Made by a program: the position numbers and the translations under genes. The notes under the pieces were generated by a model, which saw only the letters and a program-made list of their open reading frames with translations, was not told where the DNA came from and did not search any database. Source: Cherax quadricarinatus (Eukaryota > Arthropoda > Malacostraca > Decapoda > Parastacidae). Taken from it: DNA of 64,000 nucleotides. Below, in pieces: positions 1-10,189 of this stretch; position 1 is the stretch's first letter, and each line of letters starts with the position of its first letter. The stretch spans positions 28,515,548-28,579,547 of the forward strand of contig NC_091298.1 in the NCBI RefSeq assembly GCF_038502225.1. The letters are read 5' to 3'.

Positions 1-725
1 CGATCTGTTATATATCTCCAAGCAACACTGGAGATTTGTTATATATCTCCAGGCAACATTGGAGATCTGTTACATATCTCCAGGCAACACTGGAAATCTG
101 TTATATATCTCCAGGCAGCAATGGAGATCTGTTATATTTCTCCAGGCAACACTGGAGATCTGTTATATATCACCAGGCAACCCTGGAGATCAGTTATATA
201 TCACCAGGCAACACTGGAGATCTGTTATATATCTCATCTCCAGAGAACACTAGAGATTTATGATATATCTCCAGGCAACACTGGAGATTTATAATACATC
301 TCCAGGCAATACTGGAGATTTATAATACATCTCCAGGCAATACTGGAGATTTATAATACATCTCCAGGCAATACCGGAGATTTATAATACATCTCCAGGC
401 AATACTGGAGATTTATAATACATCTCCAGGAAATACTGGAGATTTATAATACATCTCCAGGCAATACTGGAGATTTATAATACATCTCCAGGCAATACTG
501 GAGATTTATAATACATCTCCAGGCAATACTGGAGATTTATAATACATCTCCAGGCAATACTGGAGATTTATAATACATCTCCAGGCAATACTGGAGATTT
601 ATAATACATCTCCAGGCAATACTGGAGATTTATAATACATCTCCAGGCAATACTGGAGATTTATAATACATCTCCAGGCAATACTGGAGATTTATAATAC
701 ATCTCCAGGCAATACCGGAGATTTC
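1..725. repeat. 31-bp minisatellite with a hairpin in each unit
   Basis: About 23 head-to-tail units of 31 bp run from the window edge to about 725, so the left end is not seen. Each unit contains CTCCAG, six bases, then CTGGAG, a perfect inverted repeat. Units before about 250 carry the variant spacer GCAACA and units after it GCAATA, so two subfamilies lie side by side. Short open frames here are by-products of the repeat. Confidence 0.97.
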
Positions 726-1221
726 TTAAGCATTAAATTCGCCATTACGTATGTAAAACAACATACCAATATTGTCTTATAAATCTCAGTACTTGAACCA
801 CTTCCACTTTCTCGGATCAGACTTGCTTACCCCTTACGGGTTTACCGATTCCCTATGATGATATTAATAACAGGATGACTAGTGTGGCTACTGTGCAGTG
901 CACAGTCGCCACACCAGTCATGAGCAGTGAGAGAGGCTTCTAGCACTTCCTCCTGTACACTGGTACAATGTACAACTGGAGTATACCTGGATAGGATTTC
1001 TGGGATCATCGCCCCCGCGGCCCGGTCTGTGATACAGCAATATCCTTTGTTACAACAATATGATGAAGGAGAGGAAGCCGCTTCCTCATAGATGTAATGT
1101 TTCATGACTTAACATGTTGGAACTATCTTGTTCTAGTGTCTTTCTCGATCTATGGCAAATGTGGCAATTACAAAAAAAAAAACACTGTGAGCAAACGACA
1201 TGGTGTTTAAATCTTTATTAT
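726..1221. other. Unique sequence with a short LINE 3'-end relic
   Basis: No gene is recognised. Bases about 1002-1032 match, in reverse, the GC-rich 3' module of the LINE ending near 21500 (GCCCCCGCGGCCCGGTC core). The same module recurs at about 34830. The rest shows no recognisable repeat. An 87-codon open frame on the minus strand (842-1105) has no family resemblance. Confidence 0.5.
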
Positions 1222-1776
1222 GGCGATTGTTTACCATAAACAACTGATGATTGTTTACTGTAACTATCTCCTGATAATTGTTTATTTTAACTATCTCCTG
1301 ATACTGACCGACACCATGCCCAGCCCTTCTAGGGTAGGGTAGGTGCCTGAGCCAGAGCTTGCAGCTCACAAGACTGTCATTCCCATTATCCCCCTTGGGG
1401 CGGGGATGGCAGACCAGAGAGGTCTAGCTTATCCCTACGAGCCCCGTGAGGGCGGGGAATGTGGCTAGGCCTGGGGACAGTTGGTCCCTCCTCCCATGGG
1501 AGACTTAGGTCTCAGACACTCCCTAAAGAGGGAGCCAAGGCCGGGCCACCACTTGGAAAAGGCCCGGGCCGGGAGAATACCGGCGAATCTTTAATAATAA
1601 TAATCTCCTGATAATTGTTTATCGTAACTATTTCCTGATAATTGTTTATTGTAACTATCTGCTGGTAATTGTTTATTGTAACTATCTGCTGGTAATTGTT
1701 TATTGTAACTATCTGCTGGTAATTGTTTATTGTAACTATCTCCTGATAATTGTCCACTGTGACTATCTCCTGATAA
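1222..1776. repeat. Two blocks of a 27-bp minisatellite around a GC-rich insert
   Basis: Block 1 (about 1222-1300) and block 2 (about 1600-1776) share a 27-bp unit that reads YQEIVTINN on the minus strand. Both blocks end in the same flank, a TATCTCCTGATA-type unit followed by CTGACC and ACA. Between them, about 1305-1595 is a GC-rich stretch with GGGTAGGGTAGG that looks like a dispersed repeat, but I cannot name its family. Confidence 0.85.
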
Positions 1777-2565
1777 CTGACCAACATTAACCTAGCTATT
1801 GTTGTCATATATTAAAGAGCGGGTTTAGCCCTGCTGAGAGTCTCATTCAGCGGAGAACGTTTCAACTATGATTTCATCTGTGCTTTCCAGCGATCACCGT
1901 TAACATAAACTGCCACCATCTTTTTCAGTCGGCAATTATCTACTTTGCTGTGGTACAGTGAGTGCTAGATTGTCAGCGACCTTTGGTTAATTACCTCCAG
2001 TATCACTCCACCAGCAGCTGGATCAACAGGTGTCTGTCTCGTTGACTCCCTCTGGTGTTGTACCCGGAGCTCGTCTTGTCCAGCGACCAGTTCACAAAAC
2101 ATCTTCATCTTCTGCTTCGAATATTTCCATGCTCATTAGCACCTATGTTTCGGTAAATTGAATATTATCTGACCATAAATAATCAAATCCATGAAACAGG
2201 TGGTGGAGTCTCACCATATATACATTGAGAGACATGCTTGACTCAGTATATAGGCAGCCACCAAGGTCAAGGCTGTTACTAGACTGTTGTGTATGGCTAA
2301 TAATCTCTGCTGGTAGACTGGCCAGTGGTGTCTCCCGGGTTGAGAGCTGCGACAAGCTCCTCGTCAGCTTGACGGTGGTTACCAGGGTTAACTGAAACAT
2401 AGTTGACACTAGATTAAGAAGAGTAACATGTTCACTTAGCTGGTTCAAATCCAGAATTGCTTGGATGTTTCTCACGGTCTCTGTGTCAAGTCTGTGAGTC
2501 AGTTTTAAAGCACACACAGCATTGTTTTATCACTTTTAGCATCATGTTTTCTTTTTTATTTTCAG
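1777..2565. other. Unique sequence, no recognised gene
   Basis: No repeat or protein family is recognised. One minus-strand open frame of 124 codons (2143-2517) starts with ATG and is not low complexity, but it has no motif I know, no paired exon and no clear promoter. The end of the stretch, about 2548-2565, is pyrimidine-rich and finishes in CAG, which resembles a splice acceptor just before the next array. Confidence 0.4.
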
Positions 2566-2589
2566 GTTACATCTGTTCTCCCTCAACGT

Positions 2590-3402
2590 CTTGCAGTGCG
2601 CAACATTGTGCCTGGTGGCACTTGTCTCTCTCACCGTCATCCAGTGCGCAACATTGTGCCTGGTGGCACTTGTCTCTCTCACCGTCATCCAGTGCGCAAC
2701 ATTGTGCCTGGTGGCACTTGTCTCCCTCACCGTCATCCAGTGCGCAACATTGTGCCTTGTGGCACTTGTCTCCCTCAACGTCATCCAGTGCGCAACATTG
2801 TGCCTGGTGGCACTTGTCTCCCTCAACGTCATCCAGTGCGCAACATTGTGCCTGGTGGCACTTGTCTCCCTCAACGTCATCCAGTGCGCAACATTGTGCC
2901 TGGTGGCTCTTGTCTCCCTCAACGTCATCCAGTGCGCAACATTGTGCCTGGTGGCACTTGTCTCCCTCAACGTCATCCAGTGCGCAACATTGTGCCTGGT
3001 GGCACTTGTCTCCCTCAACGTCATCCAGTGCGCAACATTGTGCCTGGTGGCACTTGTCTCCCTCAACGTCATCCAGTGCGCAACATTGTGCCTGGTGGCA
3101 CTTGTCTCCCTCAACGTCATCCAGTGCGCAACATTGTGCCTGGTGGCACTTGTCTCCCTCAACGTCATCCAGTGCGCAACATTGTGCCTGGTGGCACTTG
3201 TCTCCCTCACCGTCATCCAGTGCGCAACATTGTGCCTGGTGGCACTTGTCTCCCTCAACGTCATCCAGTGCGCAACATTGTGCCTGGTGGCACTTGTCTC
3301 CCTCACCGTCAACCAGTGCGCAGCATTGTGCCTGGTGGCACTTGTCTCCCTCACCGTCATCCAGTGCGCAGCATTGAGCCTGGTGGCACTTGTCTCTCTC
3401 AC
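2590..3402. repeat. 48-bp minisatellite open in several frames
   Basis: About 17 units of 48 bp. Because 48 is divisible by three, each frame repeats a fixed 16-residue peptide: SAQHCAWWHLSPSTSS in one plus frame, MTLRETSATRHNVAHW on the minus strand. Substitutions between copies occur at the third base and elsewhere without obvious preference. An AATAAA lies downstream at about 3484 and an acceptor-like site upstream at about 2565. I treat the open frames as consequences of the period and not as genes. Confidence 0.93.
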
Positions 3403-3691
3403 CTTTCCCCGTTACTGCTGTCTAATTTGTGGCCTTTGACCTGGCACCGGTTATGAGTGCGCTTGCTGAGTGCGTCTGCTGGAAATAAAAACACTGCAAG
3501 CAGGTAATATATCTTTTACTACTTAATAAAGCACAGATTTCTGTAAGACTTCATAATAAAAATGTTTGACTATGACCTTCGTCTATATTTCCACTTATCG
3601 ACTCACTCCACTGTTGACCTGCTGCTCGTGGGTCAAGGACGACTGTTTGTTTGTATATAATTGTTGCTACATAGATAACAGTCTTAACATG
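3403..3691. other. Unique spacer with a possible polyadenylation signal
   Basis: No gene is seen. An AATAAA hexamer is present at about 3484 and a second at about 3525. The spacer separates the 48-bp and 23-bp arrays. Confidence 0.4.
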
Positions 3692-5392
3692 AGTCTTACA
3701 ACAGTGTTATAAGGAGTCCTACAACAGTGTTATAAGGAGTCCTACAACAGTGTTATAAGGAGTCCTACAACAGTGTTATAAGGAGTCCTACAACAGTGTT
3801 ATAAGGAGTCCTACAACAGTGTTATAAGGAGTCCTACAACAGTGTTATAAGGAGTCTTACAACAGTGTTATAAGGAGTCCTACAACAGTGTTATAAGGAG
3901 TCCTACAACAGTGTTATAAGGAGTCCTACAACAGTGTTATAAGGAGTCCTACAACAGTGTTATAAGGAGTCCTACAACAGTGTTATAAGGAGTCCTACAA
4001 CAGTGTTATAAGGAGTCCTACAACAGTGTTATAAGGAGTCCTACAACAGTGTTATAAGGAGTCCTACAACAGTGTTATAAGGAGTCCTACAACAGTGTTA
4101 TAAGGAGTCCTACAACAGTGTTATAAGGAGCCCTACAACAGTTTTATAAGGAGTCCTACAACAGTGTTATAAAGAGTCCTACAACAGTGTTATAAGGAGT
4201 TCTACAACAGTGTTATAAGGAATCCTACAACAGTGTTATAAGGAGTCCTACAACAGTGTTATAAGGACTCTTACAACAGTGTTATAAGGAGCCCTACAAC
4301 AATGTTATAAGGAGTCCTACAACAGTGTTAAAAGGAGTCTTACAACAGTGTTATAAGGAGTCCTACAACAGTGTTATAAGAGGTCCTACAACAGTGCTAT
4401 AAGGACTCTTACAACAGTGTTATAAGGAGTCCTACAACAGTGTTATAAGGAGTCCTACTACAGTGTTATAAGGAGTCCTACAACAGTGTTTTAAGGAATC
4501 CTACAACAGTGTTATAAGGAGTCCTACAACAGTGTTATAAGGAGTCCTACAACAGTGTTATAAGGAGTCCTACAACAGTGTTATAAGGAGTCCTACAACA
4601 GTGTTATAAGGAGTCCTACAACAGTGTTATAAGGAGTCCTACAACAGTGTTAAAAGGAGTCCTACAACAGTGTTATAAGGAGTCCTACAACAGTGTTATA
4701 AGGAGTCCTACAACAGTGTTATAAGGAGTCCTACAACAGTGTTATAAGGAATCCTACAACAGTGTTATAAGGAGTCCTACAACAGTGTTATAAGGAGTCC
4801 TACAACAGTGTTATAAGGAGTCCTACAACAGTGTTATAATGAGTCCTACAACAGTGTTATAAGGAGTCCTACAACAGTGTTATAAGGAGTCCTACAACAG
4901 TGTTATAAGGAGTTCTACAACAGTGTTATAAGGAGTCCTACAACAGTGTTATAAGGACTCTTACAACAGTGTTATAAGGAGTCCTACAACAGTGTTATAA
5001 GGAGTCCTACAACAGTGTTATAAGGAGTCCTACAACAGTGTTATAAGGAGTCCTACAACAGTGTTATAAGGAGTCCTACAACAGTGTTATAAGGAGCCCT
5101 ACAACAGTGTTATAAGGAGTTCTACAACAGTGTTATAAGGAGTCCTACAACAGTGTTATAAGGAGTCCTACAACAGTGTTATAAGGAGTTCTACAACAGT
5201 GTTATAAGGAGTCCTACAACAGTGTTATAAGGAGTCCTACAACAGTGTTATAAAGAGTCCTACAACAGTGTTATAAGGAGTCCTACAACAGTGTTATAAG
5301 GAGTCCTACAACAGTGTTATAAGGAGTTCTACAACAGTGTTATAAAGAGTCCTACAACAGTGTTATAAGGAGTCCTACAACAGTGTTATCCT
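3692..5392. repeat. 23-bp minisatellite, about 1.7 kb
   Basis: About 73 head-to-tail units of 23 bp with very few substitutions. Each unit contains ACAACAGTGTTATAAGG. The near-palindrome AACAGTGTT recurs in each copy. The period is not a multiple of three and the unit contains TAA, so no open frame survives. Variants are scattered and show little higher-order order. Confidence 0.98.
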
Positions 5393-5620
5393 AAGGAATA
5401 ATAATGACTAGCTTAGATTAGGACAAGGTAGATGGAGGAGGAAAAGGAAGGAAGAGGAAGGAAAAGAGGCGAGAAAGAAGTGGGGAAAGCAGGAAGGAAG
5501 AGGGAGGAGGGCAAAAAGAGGGAATAAAGAAAAAAAAGACGGGAAGTAAAAAAAAAGACGGAAAAATAAGGGAAAGGCGGGAAGAAAAGAGAAAAAAGGG
5601 AAAAGGAGAGAATGAACTAA
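5393..5620. other. Purine-rich tract on the plus strand
   Basis: Bases about 5425-5610 are almost entirely A and G with no fixed period. The minus-strand frames read Phe, Pro, Ser and Leu and are low complexity. No gene is seen. Confidence 0.7.
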
Positions 5621-6232
5621 AACGGAAGTGTTCCACAAGGAAGCGTGCTGGGACCATTGTTATGGAATGTCTACTTCAACGACCTTCTTCATCTCATCCC
5701 AGTATCCCATGCATATGCAGACGACTGTACACTGACATTCACTTATCCAAGAGAAGAAATGCCAGCTGCTCTAAGTTACATCAATCACAAGTTAAGAGCT
5801 ATACCAGCTTGGTGAAATAGATGGCAAGTAACATTTGCACCTGAGAAAACACAAATGATGATAGATCCTGGATAGATCTGTCATTTCAGCAGAGCCTTCA
5901 ACACAGGAGGGATGTGGGTGGCCTTACTGTTATGTACAAAGCCAATATTATCAAAGTACCACACTTGGATCCACTTCGAGGACAGCGTGAAACAAGCTTC
6001 TATACCACAAGACGGGCAGAAAGCAACAACTTCACTCTGGCTGTACCCTTCTCCAGAGCATCACTCCATCTGAGATCATTTATCCCCAGGATGACTCGAG
6101 TATGGAACACGTTCATACATCATTATGATGTCAACGAGATAAAGTCAGTTGATCAAATGAAAATGCTGGCCCACAGATGGCTCCAGCTTCATCCTGTTTC
6201 TTACTTGTATGTTTCGTAACAATAAAAATGCT
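5621..6232 (+). pseudogene. Decayed, internally deleted LINE reverse transcriptase
   Basis: Translation from 5624 gives GSVPQGSVLGPLLWN, then AYADDCTL at about 5705-5728. These are the reverse transcriptase motif before the catalytic loop and the YADD catalytic motif of a Jockey-group LINE. A stop follows (TGA in PAW*NRW). Further on, in another frame, SLQHRRDVGGLTVMYK at about 5894-5941 is the conserved LINE C-terminal region, which stays open to the stop at 6217-6219. The thumb region between them is missing, so the copy has an internal deletion plus a frameshift. The 3' UTR follows with repeated CAATAAAG motifs. It is a dead copy. Confidence 0.85.
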
Positions 6233-6540
6233 TTCAAATGAGCTGATGTAGGTAACAGCTCTTAGCTTGTCAATAAAGTTAGGAATCCTTAATCTGTAAA
6301 TAGCTCGTCAATAAAGCTAGGGATCCTTAACCTAACCTTGCCAAACCCTGTGTAAAAAAATAAAGGTAAGAAAATAAGGAGGAAGAAAATATGGGAGGAA
6401 GGAGGGAGGGGAAAGGGGAGGGAGAGGGAGGGAAAAAGGGAGGTGGGGAAGGAGGGAAAATGGGAAGGAGGGAGGGAGTTAGGGAGGGAGGCCTGGCGTG
6501 AATGGTGACACTATCTCAATATTGCTAGGTTAATATTCCT
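6233..6540. other. LINE 3' UTR remnant and purine-rich tract
   Basis: About 6233-6355 holds two similar blocks ending in TCAATAAAG, probably the tail of the preceding LINE. About 6355-6500 is a GGA-rich tract without a clean period. No gene is seen. Confidence 0.5.
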
Positions 6541-6544
6541 CTTG

Positions 6545-6728
6545 GAAATCCTTGTTGATGTTGGCTGGATCTATGTTATTATTGGCTGGATCAATGTTAT
6601 TGTTGGCTGGATCAATGTTATTATTGGCTGGATCAATGTTATTGTTAGTTGGATCAATGTTATTGTTGGCTGGATCAATATTATTGTTGGTTGGATCAAT
6701 GTCATTTTTTGGTTGGATCAATGTTATT

Positions 6729-6733
<5 letters not shown>
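6545..6733. repeat. 21-bp minisatellite, left part
   Basis: Nine units of 21 bp containing TTGGCTGGATCAATG. The minus strand reads NNNIDPA per unit and continues to a stop at 6530 after NKDFQEEY. The same array resumes at 7108 after a SINE, so this was one array split by an insertion. Confidence 0.93.

Positions 6734-6824
<91 letters not shown>
6731..6824. repeat. (AAT)n microsatellite, tail of the adjoining SINE
   Basis: About 31 uninterrupted trinucleotides. It lies exactly where the 3' tail of the minus-strand SINE (6825-7107) would be, so it probably grew from that tail. Confidence 0.95.
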
Positions 6825-6825
<1 letters not shown>

Positions 6826-7107
6826 TCTTCATTTACTACAAGTACATGTACAAGGTATACAGTCCTAGCTGACATCAATGACATACTACTATACAGAAAG
6901 CCGCTTGTTATGCTGAGCATTTCGGGCAAATTAGGTCAGTTTTATCCCAGGATGCGACCCACACCAGTCGACTAACACCCAGGTACCTATTTTAAACTGA
7001 TGGATGAACAGGGACAGCAGGTGTCTTATAGAAACACGTCCCTAATGTTTTCCAGCCGTACCGGAAGAGATTCGAACTCCGGACCTCAGTGTGTGAGCTG
7101 AGTGCTG
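6825..7107 (-). mobile_element. tRNA-derived SINE inserted in the 21-bp array
   Basis: Read on the minus strand, the element starts near 7107 with a tRNA-like head. GAGTTCGAATCTC matches a Pol III B box, preceded by ACTCAGCTCACAC, which could hold a decayed A box. The body carries a block that recurs in the copy at 56455-56600 (plus-strand words ACCAGTCG, CTAAC and CAGGTACCTA, then GAACAGGGACAGCAGGTGT). The 3' end runs into (ATT)n. Both flanks are the same 21-bp minisatellite, which fixes the insertion limits. Confidence 0.8.
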
Positions 7108-7480
7108 GATCCTTGTTATTGCTGGCTGGATCAATGTTATTGTTGGTTGGATCAATGTTATTGTTGGCTTGATCAGGGTTATTGTTAGCTGGATCAATGT
7201 TATTATTGGCTGGATCAGTGTAATTGTTGGCTGGAGCGATGTTATTGTTAGCTGGATTAGTGAAATTGTTGGTTGGATCAATGTTATTGTTGGTTGGATC
7301 AATATTATTGTTGGTTGAACCAATGTTATTGTTGGTTGGATTAGTATTATTGCTGGTTGGATCATTGTTATTGTTGGCTGGATCAATATTATTGTTAGTT
7401 AGATCAATGCTAATGTTGGCTGGATCAATATTATTGTTAGTTAGATCAATGCTAATGTTGGCTGGATCAGTATTGTTGTT
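7108..7480. repeat. 21-bp minisatellite, right part
   Basis: About 18 units of the same 21-bp family as 6545-6733. The minus strand is open for 209 codons (6992-7621). It begins with a Thr/Val-rich stretch (VVTTP repeats, 7530-7621) and continues as NNNIDPA repeats. Before the SINE arrived this frame would have reached the stop at 6530. It could be a low-complexity exon or chance, and I favour chance. Confidence 0.9.
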
Positions 7481-8400
7481 GGTTTTGCGGCTTCGCTGCT
7501 GTGTAGTGTTGGTTATTGATGTTGCTGCTGCCAGTGTTGTCCCCACCTCAGGTATTGTCACCACCGCAGGTGTTGTCACCACCCTAGGTGTTGTCACCTC
7601 ATCATGTGTTGTCACCACCAACCCATACTCCTAAAGGTTCATCATATAATCTACCAGTCTAGGAGGCAAGTGGCGTAGACCAGGTACAGCCCAGGATGCA
7701 GCCGCTTCCAGTGTTCGTAACTTAATAAACTCATATAGACTAGGGAACAGCGGGCTTTCGATAAGGAGGAAATATGTAGAGACAGAACGTGAAGTGCAAA
7801 TATTGCCATAACATCGGCTATCTTATCAAACTCCAGATACTGTCTTTAATAAGTGATGAGTCTGGGAATACAGGTAAGTCCAACTGTAAATCAGATACCC
7901 CAAGATAACATTCCGACAAACATTTACTCCAGGATGAAGTAGATCAATGAAAGGCTCCCTTTTACAGTGAGGGAAAAAATCGGTAAAAAAAAAATCGGAC
8001 TCACCTGTATACCGGGTAGAGGAACATACTGCTCTTTGTTAAAATGCAGAGAACTTCTATCTTTAGAAGATACTTACATGAGCGTGTGATGTTAGAGGCA
8101 AGGTTGAACAGTAATTTCCTTGCCCATATATAGTCTATGTAAATTCTTATTGTTCAATAACCCACATGGAGACAATGGAGACAAACTCAGGAAACTCATT
8201 GATCGATGAATTTCGACCCCATTCCGGGAATCCTCTTCAGCAAATACACAAGTGAAAGGAGAACATGAATTTATATGGAAGGTTTCACCCTTCACCGTGC
8301 GGGGCAGTAAAGTGTCAAATCGGCGCGTGGGAGGACACCTCAAGAGTGAGTGGGTAGTCAGTTCCTATAGAGAGGCTAAAATTTTGGCAGGAAGTTCATT
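7481..8400. other. Short 18-bp repeats then unique sequence
   Basis: About 7545-7620 has four copies of a roughly 18-bp unit containing GTTGTCACCACC. From 7626 to 8400 I see no repeat family or protein motif, and short open frames there are unconvincing. Confidence 0.45.
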
Positions 8401-8404
8401 TGTG

Positions 8405-8900
8405 CTATGTAATTCCTGATCTTATACTGGCGTTCCGCATTAGGTTGGGGGCTGGTATATACTTCTTGAGGGCGAATTTTGAAATGAGGTCTGTTTCCAT
8501 TGTCCCTGGGAGATGTGACTGGGAGTGGTAGGTGTCAGGGCAGATTATGTTATATTGCTCTTGTAGCTGTAGTGTGAATTGTGTTTTATGGTGGCAGCTT
8601 CCCAATGAATAATGTGACTGTTGATACTGACATGAAAAACCGCTGAATTATCGTGTGTAGAAAGTATTGCCTCCTGGTGTTCGATAATCCTTGTCGAAAA
8701 ATGTTCGGCCTCTCTACCGATGTAAACTTGGCTGCTGTCCAACCACGTACCGTGGTTTGTTTGCAATCGTGCTATTACAATTTGATGAGTCTTGGTTGCA
8801 ATCTTTGCATGGTATCTGGTAGCCTCCTGGTGTGTCTTGTGTAGTTGAATATTTGTATTTCTTGGAAAATAAATTCCCCAGTTTGTTAGGAGAGAACGTG
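8405..8900 (-). pseudogene. PLE GIY-YIG endonuclease relic
   Basis: On the minus strand, frames 8714-8914, 8545-8766 and 8405-8605 together resemble the C-terminal endonuclease of Penelope-like elements. They show GGYQIPCKDCNQ, then VYIGREAEHFSTRIIEHQ, then a His/Asn-rich region and a C-terminal tail. The GIY-YIG domain nicks DNA for PLE insertion. The pieces lie in different frames, and there is extra sequence between the Cys pair and the YIG-like motif, so the copy is dead. It is divergent from the PLEs at 12.6-13.6 kb and 38-39.3 kb, and so belongs to a third PLE lineage. Confidence 0.7.
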
Positions 8901-8937
8901 ATTATGTTGGTCACTTTGTTGAGACGACTGAATGTAC

Positions 8938-9300
8938 CTTGGTGGTAGTGTAGGGGGCGTGGTGGGGCAGGTGTACGGGGCGTGGTGGGGCAGGTGTAGG
9001 GGGCGTGGTGGGGCAGGTGTAGGGGGCGTGGTGGGGCAGGTGTAGGGCAGTGGTGAGGCAGGTGTAGAGGGCGTGGTGGAGGCAGGTGTAGGGCAGTGGT
9101 GAGGCAGGTGTAGAGGGCGTGGTGGAGGCAGATGTAGGAAGCGTGGTGGAGGCAGGTGTAGGGGGCGTGGTGGAGGTAGGTGTAGGGGGCGTGGTAGAGG
9201 GTGTAGGGGGCGTGGTAGAGGGAGGTGTAGGGGCGTGGTGGGGCAGAAAGTGTAGAAGACGTGGTTGGGGCAGGTGTAGGGGGCGTAGTGGGGGCATCGT
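8938..9300. repeat. G-rich 23/24-bp minisatellite
   Basis: About 15 units of 23-24 bp built on GGTGTAGGGGGCGTGGTGG. Many runs of four to six G lie on the plus strand. Some units add GGAGG and shift the period to 24. Pro/His/Leu frames on the minus strand are by-products. Confidence 0.92.
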
Positions 9301-9349
9301 CTCCCTGGATTAATCACTTAATGGAGGAGGAGCAACACTCGGATTTCTG

Positions 9350-10185
9350 TTTGTTGCCAGTTCCCTCCTACCAGCCCCCTTTCCAGCCCCCTGCCCCTAG
9401 AAGCCCCCTGTCCCTACCAGTCCCCTGTCTCTACCAGCCCCTGCTCCCAACCAGCCCCCTAGCTCCCTACCAACCCCCTGCCCCTATCAGCTCCCTTCCC
9501 CTACCAGCCCCTACATCCTTCCATCTACCCTCTACCAGCCCCCTGCCCTCTACCAGTTCCCAGCCTCCTACCACCCTCCTGGACTCTACCATCCCCCTGT
9601 CCCAACCAGCCTCCTGCCCTCTACCAGTCCCCAGCCCTCTACCAGCCTCCTGCACTCTACCATCTCCTTGTCCCTACGAGCCCCCTATCGGCCTCCTGCA
9701 CTTTACCAGCCCCCTGTTCCTTCCAGCCCCCTGTCCCCTACCAGTCCCCTGCACCCTACCAGCCCCACTGCTTCCTACCAGCTCAATTGCCCCGTACCAG
9801 CACCCCTGCCCCTCCCCGCTCCCTGTCCTCTACCAGCCCTCTGTTCCTTACCCGCCCCTGTCCCCTACCAACATCCATGTCCCTAGCAGCCCTGCTGCCC
9901 CTACCAGCCCACTGCCTCCTACAAGACCCCTGCCACTACCAGTTCAACTGCCCCCTACCAGCCCCTTGACCCCTACCAACCCCATATGCCCCCTACCAGC
10001 CCTTCTTGACCCCTACTATTCCCTTGCCTTCTTCCAGCTCCCATTGCCCCCTTCCTGCACCCCCTTTACATCCCTCTAGTTCCCCCTGCCCTTTTCCATT
10101 CGCAACCCCTACCCCTGTTAAAACCTACCCTCTCATCGGTCCCCATCCTTGCCCTCTCCAATCCCCACTCCTGTTCCTGACCAGT
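9350..10185. repeat. Degenerate C-rich repeat
   Basis: A loose repeat of about 15-20 bp based on CCCCTACCAGCCCCCTG, with no stable period. The plus strand is C- and T-rich. It grades into the more regular array that starts near 10190. Pro-rich frames here are not genes. Confidence 0.8.
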
Positions 10186-10189
10186 CGTC

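Noticed and set aside
2143..2517. 124-codon minus-strand frame as a host exon
   Set aside because: No family resemblance, no splice context that I can support, and no second exon.
3692..5392. CRISPR-like repeat array
   Set aside because: Units are contiguous with no unique spacers and the sequence is clearly eukaryotic.
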